This document shows, one piece after another, positions 7,621 through 15,565 of a DNA stretch of 51,412 nucleotides. The stretch comes from Oscillospiraceae bacterium (GTDB lineage Bacteria > Bacillota > Clostridia > Oscillospirales > Oscillospiraceae), in contig JAFPWN010000002.1 in NCBI GenBank assembly GCA_017412765.1, positions 1 to 51,412 on the forward strand, in the 5' to 3' direction. The notes below the pieces were generated by a model. The model saw nothing but the letters and a program-made list of their open reading frames with translations. It searched no databases and was not told where the DNA came from. Position numbers and translations under genes: made by a program. Within the stretch, counting starts at the first letter, position 1. Each line of letters opens with the position of its first letter.

Positions 7621-9408
7621 TTACGCGTTAATTGTCAGTGAAACGACGTTAAGGTGATATGAATAGCTGTATATTATTTCCTTTGCGATACGCTGAACCA
7701 TGGTAACGCCGATTTTTGCAAAGGTTTCGTCATCGCGTTCGAACAGCAGCGGATTATACGGTTCATCGTAGTTGCGAAGAATAATCTCTATCTTTTCCGC
7801 ATCGCGGAAAGCTTTTATGTCCATATATGACTTCTTCCCTGCTTTGCCTGACTCCTTACAGTGATTCAGATAGTCCGCGGCGATCTCCTCCATGCAGAGC
7901 GCTACGGTGTAAGCCGTCTTTGGCTGCGCCCCGTGCTCCATGAAAAAGCTCTGAAGCTTCTCAGACACGAACGTAACGTCCTCCGCTTCCATCGGAATGC
8001 TCACGTCAAGCGCGACAGTACGTTCCGAGTCCTCCTTAAGCGCCAGAAGCTTTTGAAGCGGTACGGGAAAAGCGCGGTTTACAATGGCAAACACAAGATA
8101 AAACACGACAAAGAACGGAATGAAGTTGAAGCCCATTGCAAGCCAGACGCCCGTTATGCCGAAAGCCCGGCTCATAAACGGTATAAGCAGCGGATACAGA
8201 ACGCTGTCCGGCACGACCGCCACGAGCAGCGAGAGCATAAGATGACCTGTGGATTCGTAAACGGCGTTGAAGGTGAAAGATACCACCGCAAGCAATCCGC
8301 TGATAGCGAGCAGGATCACACCCATGTGCGCGTCCGCGTTCTCACCCACGTGATAGAAGTCGAGAAGCGGGTTTTTCAGTATGAACAGCACAACCGCCAT
8401 ACCTGCCGCATAGATAAGACCGATCCTCAGTGCTGCAGTAAAGGTCTTTTTAATTCCCTCGTTGTCGCGCCCGCCGTGCAATATGCCCACGAGAGGCTCG
8501 CTTGCGTAGAAAGTACCGCGCCCGACAGTGCGGATGATACTCCATAGCGTCTTAATGATAGACACTAACGCAAGTACGCCGGTGCCGTCCACAAACGAGG
8601 AGAGGATCAGATGGTTGACGATCGAACCGCTGACAGAATCCAGCATGTTGTCTGCGGATGAAGGAAGTCCCTTTCTCAGCATATCAAGCGAATCAGTGAT
8701 ATTTTTCTTGTTCAGAGGATAAAACTTGAATTTTACGCGGATCTTCCTGCGGCGCATCATCAGCCACGCAACAAGTGTCTGCGCCAGCGTCGCCATCGCG
8801 GAGCCTGCGCCGAGACCCGCGATGCGGAGCTCTTCCGGCAGGATATTGATGAAGATCATTGAGGTGACGACATTGACTGCCACGCAGATGACGCTTGTGA
8901 TCATGCGGTCAGTCTGATAACCGTAGGTCGCCATGACCATCTGCAAGAGAGAGCCCAGGCTGAAGAACAATATCATCAGACAAGCCGTCTGAATGTACAG
9001 TCTGCCCATGCGTACTGCCTCGGCAGAGGCCTTGTCAGCGCCTGCAAGCCCGAGAATAAAGTCCGTGCCAAAGATACAGATCGCCAGAAAGATCAGGTCT
9101 ACAAGGATCGTAAAAACCAGCGTTACCGAAAAGACGCGCTGATAATCTTTCATATCGCTGCGGCCCATGGATTCCAGCAGCTTAAGAAAGCCGCCCTGAA
9201 GGATCATGCCTGTGAAAGAGAGCATAAGTCCTATGATCGGCATACCGAGCGCCACGCCTGCTACAGCGTCGGAGCCGAGAAAGTGCCCCGCCACTATGGT
9301 ATCCACCATGAAGGTCATGGATTGCACAAGAGCATATACCATGCAGGAGGGCATGACCTTTCTTACCGTGCTTGCCGACAGCACGTTTGATTGTAATTCT
9401 GTTTTCAA
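7621..9408 (-). CDS. MATE family transporter fused to an RsbW-like ATPase domain
   Basis: A 595-residue protein. Residues 1 to about 445 form a twelve-segment MATE efflux transporter (for example VQSMTFMVDTIVAG at the N-terminus). The last 140 residues are soluble and look like a GHKL/HATPase domain of the anti-sigma kinase RsbW type: CMEEIAADYLNH resembles the N-box, NYDEPYNP the D-x-G region, and KIGVTMVQRIAKEIIYSY the G2/lid part. MATE pumps normally export drugs or metabolites with Na+ or H+; the ATPase tail may regulate or signal. The start is a TTG, with GGAGG eight bases before it. It has its own promoter. Confidence 0.85.
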   Translation of the reverse strand: MKTELQSNVLSASTVRKVMPSCMVYALVQSMTFMVDTIVAGHFLGSDAVAGVALGMPIIGLMLSFTGMILQGGFLKLLESMGRSDMKDYQRVFSVTLVFTILVDLIFLAICIFGTDFILGLAGADKASAEAVRMGRLYIQTACLMILFFSLGSLLQMVMATYGYQTDRMITSVICVAVNVVTSMIFINILPEELRIAGLGAGSAMATLAQTLVAWLMMRRRKIRVKFKFYPLNKKNITDSLDMLRKGLPSSADNMLDSVSGSIVNHLILSSFVDGTGVLALVSIIKTLWSIIRTVGRGTFYASEPLVGILHGGRDNEGIKKTFTAALRIGLIYAAGMAVVLFILKNPLLDFYHVGENADAHMGVILLAISGLLAVVSFTFNAVYESTGHLMLSLLVAVVPDSVLYPLLIPFMSRAFGITGVWLAMGFNFIPFFVVFYLVFAIVNRAFPVPLQKLLALKEDSERTVALDVSIPMEAEDVTFVSEKLQSFFMEHGAQPKTAYTVALCMEEIAADYLNHCKESGKAGKKSYMDIKAFRDAEKIEIILRNYDEPYNPLLFERDDETFAKIGVTMVQRIAKEIIYSYSYHLNVVSLTINA

Positions 9409-9498
9409 GTATATTGCCTCCTATATTGTACTGAACGGATCACTTTTTCTCCTCCTGATCGTTCAAAAGGATAGTCTCTCAGTTCAGTTTGTGCCCGT

Positions 9499-9527
9499 AT
9501 AATAGCATAGAAAATGATGGATTGCAA
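9499..9527 (-). promoter_or_regulatory. Sigma-A-type promoter of the MATE gene
   Basis: On the minus strand TTGCAA (9522-9527) and TATTAT (9499-9504) are 17 bp apart. The expected leader before the TTG start at 9408 is about 85 nt. Confidence 0.65.
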
Positions 9528-9755
9528 CATAATTGTTTCTCTTAAGCATAAAGCGCCGCCTCAGAGCGAGGATTATGATATTTTCGGCGACAGACTCGAC
9601 GTCGTTGCCCGCGCCGTCAGGCTCATCCCCGGCAGCTATGACAGAACTATCGCGAGGCTCAAGAGCCAGCTCAATGCTTTTTGTCAATTATTTCATATAA
9701 ATCTCCTTTCGCGCAGATTTCTTTTGCGGAGATTAGTTAAATATTAAAAAGCGCA
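9528..9755. other. Gene-free stretch with a possible decayed small reading frame
   Basis: No convincing gene is present. On the minus strand a good ribosome binding site (AAGGAG, 9703-9708) precedes ATG AAA TAA (9688-9696), and the same frame then stays open for 67 codons (LTKSIELALEPRDSS and onward) to 9484. On the plus strand an overlapping 77-codon frame (9514-9747) has codon use like real genes but no ribosome binding site. I recognise neither product. This may be a gene remnant or chance. Confidence 0.3.
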
Positions 9756-9789
9756 CTGAAACAGACGGGCGCTCGCTCGTCTGTTTCAG
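9745..9789 (-). terminator. Terminator after the SLH gene and repeat B
   Basis: A 12-bp stem CTGAAACAGACG/CGTCTGTTTCAG (9756-9767 and 9778-9789) with a 10-base loop. On the minus strand it is followed by GCTTTTTAATATTT. It directly abuts the GTCGACGC end of repeat B, as palindrome P2 nearly does for repeat A. Confidence 0.8.
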
Positions 9790-9790
9790 C

Positions 9791-9930
9791 GCGTCGACAA
9801 AGTCTCCGCATCGAACATATTTTGCGCTCTCTGAGCGCAAAATATGACGCCTGCGGGCCTGTGTGCGACGTGAAGGGGCCTCTCGGCCGGCCCCTTCACA
9901 GATCCCCGCCTTCTTTATCCAACGCTTTTT
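9791..9930 (-). repeat. Double-hairpin interspersed repeat, copy B
   Basis: Inverted copy of the unit at 99-239. The two differ at only a handful of positions, mainly the short joint between the hairpins, which also carries a one-base length difference, and the loop of the second hairpin. Both stems are intact, including the 14-bp stem. The unit lies between the stop codon of the SLH gene (9970) and the terminator at 9745-9789, that is, in the 3' untranslated region of that transcript. Confidence 0.78.
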
Positions 9931-9969
9931 CCTTAAACGCTTTGAGAGCGGATCAGGGATATTTGTCCT

Positions 9970-11850
9970 TCAGCCCTTCAGAACCTGAAGCGCGCGGTAG
10001 GTTACGGCTATCGCCTGTTCGACAGTCAGCGCGTCATCCGGCTTGAACTCGCCGGTGCCAACGCCCTTGAACACGTTTACAGTTGCCGCCCAGCCGAGCT
10101 CGGAATCCACCCAATGACCGCTCACGTCGGTGAAGGAATGCGTATAGCCGGAGGTGTCGGTACCGAGAAGCTTTGCACATCTCGTAAGAATTGCCGCAAG
10201 CTGGGCGCGGGTAAGACTGTAATCGGGTCCGAATTTGCTGTTTCCAATTCCTTTTATAAGTCCGAGAGCGTTCGCGGCGAACACGTTGTAATCCGTCGTG
10301 TCTGTGAATGCGCTCCAATCAATTTCCGCGCCTTTTTCGCTGAGAAGAGCAGAAATGCTCTTGCCGCTTGCCTCGGTAATAAGGTTTATAAACAGCTCTG
10401 CAACGTCCGCGCGGCTTACCTCAGAGGTGTAGTTCTTCTGGAGATTTTCAGGAACGAGCCCAAGCTCTATTGCCGCCGAAACTTCTTCGACAGCCCACGA
10501 CGACGGCGTTTCCTCCGTAGTGCCGTCACTCTCGGTGGTGCCGGAGAGTGCCGTTCCGTTCACATAGAGCGTATAGCCGTTTGAGATCACGTTTGCTGCC
10601 GAGCCGGTGAAGGAGGAGATATAGGTATCTGCGGTGAGCACCCATTTAGAAGTGCTGTCGAGCGTAACGCTGACCTTTCCGACGGAGCTTGACACGCTTG
10701 TTCCCTTGCCGTTTGTGATACTGCCGCTGATTGCGCCGGTATAAACAGAGCCGTCAGCGAGGCTCATTGTGAGCGTGGAATCGCTTCCGACGAGGATAGT
10801 ACCCTCGAGAGTCTGAGCGTCGGCATTAAGGGCGGCGATATTGCTTCCTCCGCTCCAGCCGTCGTCGCAGACGGAGAGAAGCACATTGTCAGCATCGTTG
10901 TTCACGATGTCAACGCCTGACAGCGTGATGACTGCGTTGGTGTTGGTAACATGGAAAACGTGACCGTTATTGCTTGTCAGCGTGCCGCCGGTCATAGCGA
11001 AGTGGGATGAGCCGCTGTCGGCGTCGCCGGACATCGACTGGTAGATCATGATCGTATCATAGAAGGTCGCGTTGCCGTTCAAGGCGTTGTTCGTCGCGGT
11101 CAGATCGCAGTCTGTAAGCTCGATGGAGCCGGTGCCTTCGATGCAGACGCCCTCTGATTTATTGGAAACAAGAGTCGCGTTCGATACCTTTACGTCTGCT
11201 GTTGAATAGATCGCCGGCGAGCCAAGACCGTTCGATGTGTATGTTCCGCCGTCAACCGTTACCCATCCGCCGCCCCGGTCAGTCCTTATGGGTGCAGACG
11301 AGCCGCCGGAGGTGGTAATTGTCAGATTGGTCGCATTCGTAGTGCCGCCGTAGGTCGTCATTATGCCGCCGGAGCCGCTTCCGGTTGTGGTGATGACCGT
11401 GTCGGAGATGTTTACCGTCGTACCGTCGCCCGTTGCGTTAGTTGAGCCGCTGTTTGCGCCGTAGGAGAATACGCCGTTCGCGCCTGCGGCAGTTGTGGTG
11501 ATCGTGCCGCCCGAAATATTCGCCGTTCCGCCGCCCTTAACCATCACGCCGGAGTTGATTCCATAGAAGCTGTAATTATCCGAAGCGGATGTTCCGCCGG
11601 ATTTTGTGACCGTCGGGCTTGTGATCGTGACCGTGCCGGTGGTATTTATAAGAAGCGCGTTCTCATCGGCGGAGGTCGAGGTATATGTTTTTCCGCTCTC
11701 GGTAGTCGATGAGGTTATGGTATTGGCGCCTGACCACGAAACCGAGCTTGAGCTGCCTCCTCCCGGAGGCGCGGCAAATGCGCCCGCCGCCATTGAGGCG
11801 CAGAGGGCGATTGCGGATAAAATGCTGATTGCTTTCCTTGCGATTTTCAT
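9970..11850 (-). CDS. SLH-anchored surface protein with a beta-helix-like repeat region
   Basis: A 626-residue secreted protein. A signal peptide (MKIARKAISILSAIALCAS, ending near AFA at residue 27) leads into about 410 residues rich in Thr, Ser, Gly, Asn and Val. Short strands of this region (TVTITSPTV, TANISGGTIT, TTVNISDTVIT) look like rungs of a right-handed parallel beta-helix. The C-terminus holds three SLH modules (about 455-626), for example FTDVSGHWVDSELGWAATVN, which bind pyruvylated secondary cell-wall polymer. It follows rsgI by 15 bases with AGGAGG eight bases before the ATG, so it is probably third in a sigI-rsgI-slh operon. The ligand is unknown; adhesion or polysaccharide binding is inference. 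Confidence 0.85.
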   Translation of the reverse strand: MKIARKAISILSAIALCASMAAGAFAAPPGGGSSSSVSWSGANTITSSTTESGKTYTSTSADENALLINTTGTVTITSPTVTKSGGTSASDNYSFYGINSGVMVKGGGTANISGGTITTTAAGANGVFSYGANSGSTNATGDGTTVNISDTVITTTGSGSGGIMTTYGGTTNATNLTITTSGGSSAPIRTDRGGGWVTVDGGTYTSNGLGSPAIYSTADVKVSNATLVSNKSEGVCIEGTGSIELTDCDLTATNNALNGNATFYDTIMIYQSMSGDADSGSSHFAMTGGTLTSNNGHVFHVTNTNAVITLSGVDIVNNDADNVLLSVCDDGWSGGSNIAALNADAQTLEGTILVGSDSTLTMSLADGSVYTGAISGSITNGKGTSVSSSVGKVSVTLDSTSKWVLTADTYISSFTGSAANVISNGYTLYVNGTALSGTTESDGTTEETPSSWAVEEVSAAIELGLVPENLQKNYTSEVSRADVAELFINLITEASGKSISALLSEKGAEIDWSAFTDTTDYNVFAANALGLIKGIGNSKFGPDYSLTRAQLAAILTRCAKLLGTDTSGYTHSFTDVSGHWVDSELGWAATVNVFKGVGTGEFKPDDALTVEQAIAVTYRALQVLKG

Positions 11851-11865
11851 ATTGTTTTCCTCCTG

Positions 11866-12819
11866 TTATTTTATGTTATCCGGGTTTGGCTCCCCTAAGG
11901 GATGCTCGCCGGGCATTTCTATTGTCGGCATTTCGGGTCGCTCTCCCATAGGCGGCTCACCGAACTCCGGCTCTTCCTGCATCTCCGGACTTTCACCAAA
12001 TTCATTCGCCGGATTCGGCATCTCCGGTCTCTCACCCATTGGCTCCTCCGGGATTTCGGGTCGCTCTCCCATAGGCGGCTCCGCTGCGTTTTCTTGTAGG
12101 GGCTCTTCTCCGTGCCCGCCCATCGGCGTCTCCGGCGTCTCCGGTCTCTCTCCCATCTGAGGCTCCTCCGTGCTCTCTTGTAGGGGTTCTTCTCCGTACC
12201 CGCCCATAGGCTCAGGCGGGTTTTCCTCGGTGAAGCGCTCAAAAGCGAGCCTGCCGCCGCTCATTTCGAGCCTTTCCGCCTCACTCCGCTCATCGCGGCT
12301 TACCTCAAAGGTGTGAACCTCAGTGCTTTCGTCCACCGCCTCGCGGACTGCGCTTTCAATTTTCTCCGCCGCTCCGCTGTCCGAGGTAACTCCGGCGATG
12401 ACCGGCTCAGAAGGCTCATCCTTCTTCATATGTGTGACGGCATCCTTCACGGCGTCGTCCATTTTTTTGCCCCGTATATCTTTTTCAAGCTCCAGAGCTA
12501 TATCTCCAGACTTGTCGTTCATCGGCTTTACTCCGATTACTCTGCCGAGGTGGTTTACGGATACCTCAACGCTCGTCTCACCCACATCGAGGGAGACGTA
12601 CTCCGCGGCATCCACGCTCAAATATGCGTAAGAGCCGCCGAGCAGCGCAAGCGCTATCACCGCCGCCGCAGCAGAGCGAAGCCAGGGGCTTCGGCGTTTA
12701 CGGACTGAAAATTCTATCGTATCTCCGACCTCGCATCGGAGCGTGGTGGTATCGAAAACGCCGTCCTCACGCAGGACTGCGGCAAGACCGCCGCGCTTTT
12801 CAAGCACTATCGCTTTCAT
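11866..12819 (-). CDS. rsgI: RsgI-like membrane anti-sigma factor with a disordered extracellular tail
   Basis: A 317-residue partner of SigI. Residues 1-40 form the cytoplasmic RsgI N-terminal domain, residues about 49-67 are one membrane segment (AAAAVIALALLGGSYAYL), and residues about 70-195 are the conserved juxtamembrane extracellular domain (starting near EYVSLDVGETSVEVSVN). From about residue 205 the tail is low complexity, rich in Pro, Glu, Met and Gly with repeated PMGERPEMP units. In Clostridium thermocellum the RsgI C-termini often carry carbohydrate-binding modules; in Bacillus subtilis the tail is intrinsically disordered. This one is of the second kind. Its ATG overlaps the sigI stop (ATGA), with GGAGG seven bases upstream. 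Confidence 0.85.
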   Translation of the reverse strand: MKAIVLEKRGGLAAVLREDGVFDTTTLRCEVGDTIEFSVRKRRSPWLRSAAAAVIALALLGGSYAYLSVDAAEYVSLDVGETSVEVSVNHLGRVIGVKPMNDKSGDIALELEKDIRGKKMDDAVKDAVTHMKKDEPSEPVIAGVTSDSGAAEKIESAVREAVDESTEVHTFEVSRDERSEAERLEMSGGRLAFERFTEENPPEPMGGYGEEPLQESTEEPQMGERPETPETPMGGHGEEPLQENAAEPPMGERPEIPEEPMGERPEMPNPANEFGESPEMQEEPEFGEPPMGERPEMPTIEMPGEHPLGEPNPDNIK

Positions 12820-13532
12820 CCGTTTTCCTCCTTAACATAGGATAAGTACGACGCAAGTATCGGAAAATCTCCGTCAAGTATCTCCGCCGAGGCGATTATA
12901 TATTTCCTGTGGCGGTCGAGTATCTTACGGACAACGCCGCTTTTTTCGCTGAGCTCCTTAACGGGAAGAAGCCTTCTGAGCCTCATCGCCGCCATCAGAA
13001 TCACGCTTGCGACGAGCGTTCTTATAGCTGTGCCGCAGCTTCGCTTCGTCTTTTCCGCCTTTGGGGAAGCCTCCGCAAGGTCGAAGAACGAAAAGCCGTA
13101 CTCCGAAAGAATCTCCTGCATTTCCGCGATCTCCTCATGGGCCTTTGCGCCGGAGTCGTCAGCCATTGACACCTCGGCGACCCTTTGGCGAACGCTGAGT
13201 TCAAGCGCGCCCGACTCGTCCTCCTCAAGCTCGCCCTCAAAGGCGGCGGGTCGGACAGTCAGCTCTGCGCTGTGCCGTCCCTCGCTCCTCATATAATCCG
13301 TGAGCCTGCGGCGAATGACCACCGAGGCGATGGAGCGAAACGAGCCCTTCTCGCCGTCGAAGCCTTCGACCGCCTCATTGAACGCCATAAGCGCTATCGA
13401 CCACTCATCGTCCGACTCCGTTATAAATCTGCCGCACGTTCTTGACGCGAGAGTGAGGATCCATCTTTTATTCTCCCGGACAAGCTCCTCAAAGTCGAGT
13501 CCACTGTAATTTGCGCCGAGCACAAGCTCCAT
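12816..13532 (-). CDS. sigI: RNA polymerase sigma factor SigI
   Basis: A 238-residue sigma-70-like factor of the SigI family. The region-2 core is clear: ESDDEWSIALMAFNEAVEGF, then KGSFRSIASVVIRRRLTDYMRSE. The C-terminal part (KELSEKSGVVRKILDRHRKYIIA) is the DNA-reading helix-turn-helix typical of SigI. SigI factors are held by RsgI at the membrane and respond to heat, cell-wall or polysaccharide signals. I prefer the ATG at 13532, about eight bases after AAGGCGG; a GTG at 13541 is possible. It is translationally coupled to rsgI and has a SigI-like promoter of its own, which suggests autoregulation. Confidence 0.88.
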   Translation of the reverse strand: MELVLGANYSGLDFEELVRENKRWILTLASRTCGRFITESDDEWSIALMAFNEAVEGFDGEKGSFRSIASVVIRRRLTDYMRSEGRHSAELTVRPAAFEGELEEDESGALELSVRQRVAEVSMADDSGAKAHEEIAEMQEILSEYGFSFFDLAEASPKAEKTKRSCGTAIRTLVASVILMAAMRLRRLLPVKELSEKSGVVRKILDRHRKYIIASAEILDGDFPILASYLSYVKEENG

Positions 13533-13609
13533 TATCGTCACCGCCTTCCTTGTTTTTCCTAAATAATAAGGTCAGCGCCTTAAACGGGGCTTAATTTGCT
13601 ATTATTTTA

Positions 13610-13640
13610 TTCGGTAAAGCCGAGAAATTTTTCGGGGTCG
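13610..13640 (-). promoter_or_regulatory. SigI-type promoter of sigI-rsgI-slh
   Basis: On the minus strand CGACCCC (13634-13640) is followed, 20 bases after ACCCC, by CGAA (13610-13613) and then TAAAATAAT. ACCCC and CGAA match the -35 and -10 elements described for Bacillus subtilis SigI promoters. The leader before the ATG at 13532 would be about 70 nt. Confidence 0.65.
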
Positions 13641-13656
13641 AAAAAAGTTTTTGCAG

Positions 13657-13687
13657 CGACCCCATTTTTTGCGCCGCTCTCTGCGAA
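13657..13687 (+). promoter_or_regulatory. SigI-type promoter of the secreted beta-helix gene
   Basis: CGACCCC (13657-13663), then CGAA (13684-13687) exactly 20 bases after ACCCC, the same spacing as the divergent promoter on the other strand. The two CGACCCC elements face away from each other and are 16 bp apart. The leader before the ATG at 13744 would be about 50 nt. Confidence 0.65.
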
Positions 13688-13743
13688 TCAATAGGCAGAA
13701 GGAAAAAATTCCTCGAAAATCAAAACGAAAGGCGGTAAATAAA

Positions 13744-15471
13744 ATGAAAAAAACAGTTATTAAATCAGCGGCGGCAGTAGGTGTTTGCCTCGCGCTCGCA
13801 GTCGGAGCGGTTTCAGTCGGAGCGGCAGGCTTCGGACGCGCATTAAATAATGAGAAGCAGCCGGAGGCTTTCGACGGCGCTCCCCAGCAGGAGATGCAGC
13901 TTAACTGCCAGCAGCCCGGCGGTATGCAAACACAGTTCGCGGGTCAGCAGCAGCCGGGCGGTCAGCCGATGGACTTCGGCGGAATGCAGATGCAGCCGGG
14001 CGGAGGCTTCGGAATGCAGCCTATGACGCCAAATCAGCAGATGGGCGGCTTCGGTCAGGACTCCCAGCTCCCCGCTATGCCAAGCGACAACGGCGGCTTT
14101 GGTCAGGACTCCCAGCTCCCCGCCATGCCGAGCGACAACGGCGGCTTCAATCAGAACAGCCGGCTTCCCGCAATGCCGGGCGACAACGGCAGCTTAAATC
14201 AGAACTCCCAGCTCCCTGCTATGCCGAGCGATAACGGCGGCTTCAATCAGAACTCCCAGCTCCCCGCTATGCCGAGCGATAACGGCGGCTTCGGTCAGAA
14301 CAGCCAGCTCCCCACTATGCCGGGTGAAAACGGCGGCTTCAATCAGAACTCCCAGCTCCCCGCTATGCCGGGTCAGCAGAACGTCGCGGTGCAGTCCTCC
14401 GCATCCGAGGCAGGTGAGGTTGTCGAGGGCGTGACATCGAACAGTGCCATGAACCTCGAGGCGGATTACGCAAACGCAGTCACCTACATGATGACCGACG
14501 AGAATAACTCTGTCAAAATAACCGAGTCCGGCACCTACATCGTTACCGGCTCCTGCGCCGACGGCAATATCACAGTCAAAAAGGGCACGACCGGCGTAGT
14601 TCTCGTTCTCAAGGATCTCAACCTCGCCTCCTCTACCGGAGCGGCGGTATCTCTCAACAAAGAGAGCGAGGTCAAGGTCATTATTGAAGGTACAGTAACC
14701 CTCACCGACAACGAAGACCCCGCCGACGAGGAGTCCACGGACGCCGACGTTGCAGACGCTTACGACGGCGCGGCGCTCAAGGTAAAGGCAAACAGCGCCG
14801 CCTATATCGCAGGCTCCGGCACTCTGAACATCGTCGGCAACGCCAAGAACGGCATCAAGGGCGGCGATGACGCGAGCATCGTCATTGACGGCGTTACCCT
14901 CAACGTCACCGCTGTAAACGACGGCATCAATGTAAACTATGACCTTGCAATTCTCAGCGGCACCGTCACAGTCTCCGCTTCTGACGATGCGATCCACGCA
15001 GACCACATTCTCACCATCGGCGCAGACAGCACAAATCCCACCGTCACAGTCAAGCAGAGCACCGAGGGTCTTGAGGGAACCGTAGTCAACGTTGTGAGCG
15101 GTAAAATCACCATCAATTCCTCTGACGACGCAATCAACGCGGCAAATGCCGACGGAGCCTACGAGGGCGTGCTCGGTTATTCCGTGAATGTTACGGGCGG
15201 CAGCGTCACGATTATCTCCGGCGGCGACGGCGTTGACTCCAACGGAAACGTAAATCTCATTTCCGGCACTATGAGCATCCGCAGTTCGTCCGTCGGCGGC
15301 GAAGCCGGCATCGACTACGACGGCAGCTGTTACATCTCATCCGATTTCGTTCTCAATAATCAGAGCGGCGTATCAGGTCCCGACATGATGGGCGGTATGA
15401 TGGGCGGTATGCCCGGAGAAATGGGCAGCATGGGTTCCTTCGGCGGTCAGATGGGCGGATTCGGAAGATAA
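13744..15471 (+). CDS. Secreted carbohydrate-binding beta-helix protein (Cthe_2159/DUF4353-like)
   Basis: A 575-residue exported protein. A signal peptide (MKKTVIKSAAAVGVCLALAV) is followed by a Gln/Gly/Pro/Met-rich stretch with seven tandem 16-residue repeats (GGFGQDSQLPAMPSDN and variants, residues about 101-212). Residues about 235-540 are a beta-helix-like domain with rungs such as SGTLNIVGNAKNGIKGGDD and SGTVTVSASDDAIHADH. This pattern matches the DUF4353 family, whose member Cthe_2159 binds cellulose and acidic sugars. The tail is Gly/Met-rich. I chose the ATG at 13744, eight bases after AAAGGCGG and in front of the signal peptide. It is divergent from sigI and shares a SigI-type promoter motif, so it is probably in the SigI regulon. 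Confidence 0.85.
   Translation: MKKTVIKSAAAVGVCLALAVGAVSVGAAGFGRALNNEKQPEAFDGAPQQEMQLNCQQPGGMQTQFAGQQQPGGQPMDFGGMQMQPGGGFGMQPMTPNQQMGGFGQDSQLPAMPSDNGGFGQDSQLPAMPSDNGGFNQNSRLPAMPGDNGSLNQNSQLPAMPSDNGGFNQNSQLPAMPSDNGGFGQNSQLPTMPGENGGFNQNSQLPAMPGQQNVAVQSSASEAGEVVEGVTSNSAMNLEADYANAVTYMMTDENNSVKITESGTYIVTGSCADGNITVKKGTTGVVLVLKDLNLASSTGAAVSLNKESEVKVIIEGTVTLTDNEDPADEESTDADVADAYDGAALKVKANSAAYIAGSGTLNIVGNAKNGIKGGDDASIVIDGVTLNVTAVNDGINVNYDLAILSGTVTVSASDDAIHADHILTIGADSTNPTVTVKQSTEGLEGTVVNVVSGKITINSSDDAINAANADGAYEGVLGYSVNVTGGSVTIISGGDGVDSNGNVNLISGTMSIRSSSVGGEAGIDYDGSCYISSDFVLNNQSGVSGPDMMGGMMGGMPGEMGSMGSFGGQMGGFGR
14044..14379 (+). repeat. Seven 48-bp tandem repeats inside the beta-helix gene
   Basis: Seven in-frame units of 48 bp encode variants of GGFGQDSQLPAMPSDN. 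The variation (Gly/Asn at position 4, Asp/Asn at 6, Ser/Gly at 14) is scattered among units, which suggests repeated duplication and exchange. The copy number is likely to vary between strains. Confidence 0.9.
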
Positions 15472-15497
15472 GAAAGAAAAACTCCGTGTATAATAAA

Positions 15498-15535
15498 AAA
15501 AGTCCCGAAATCATACGATTTCGGGACTTTTTGTG
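15498..15535. terminator. Bidirectional terminator between the beta-helix gene and leuB
   Basis: AAAGTCCCGAAAT/ATTTCGGGACTTT stem with a short loop, A-rich on the left and T-rich on the right, between two convergent genes. Confidence 0.9.
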
Positions 15536-15565
15536 TAAGGAAGTCGGATAATACTCCTACTTTAA

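Noticed and set aside
13634-13670. GGGGTCG/CGACCCC plus a T-run as an intrinsic terminator or attenuator of the beta-helix gene
   Set aside because: The arms coincide with the outward-facing -35 boxes of the two SigI-type promoters, so the predicted transcripts start beyond the hairpin and would not contain it.
14044-14379. CRISPR-like array
   Set aside because: The 48-bp units are head to tail without spacers and encode in-frame protein repeats.
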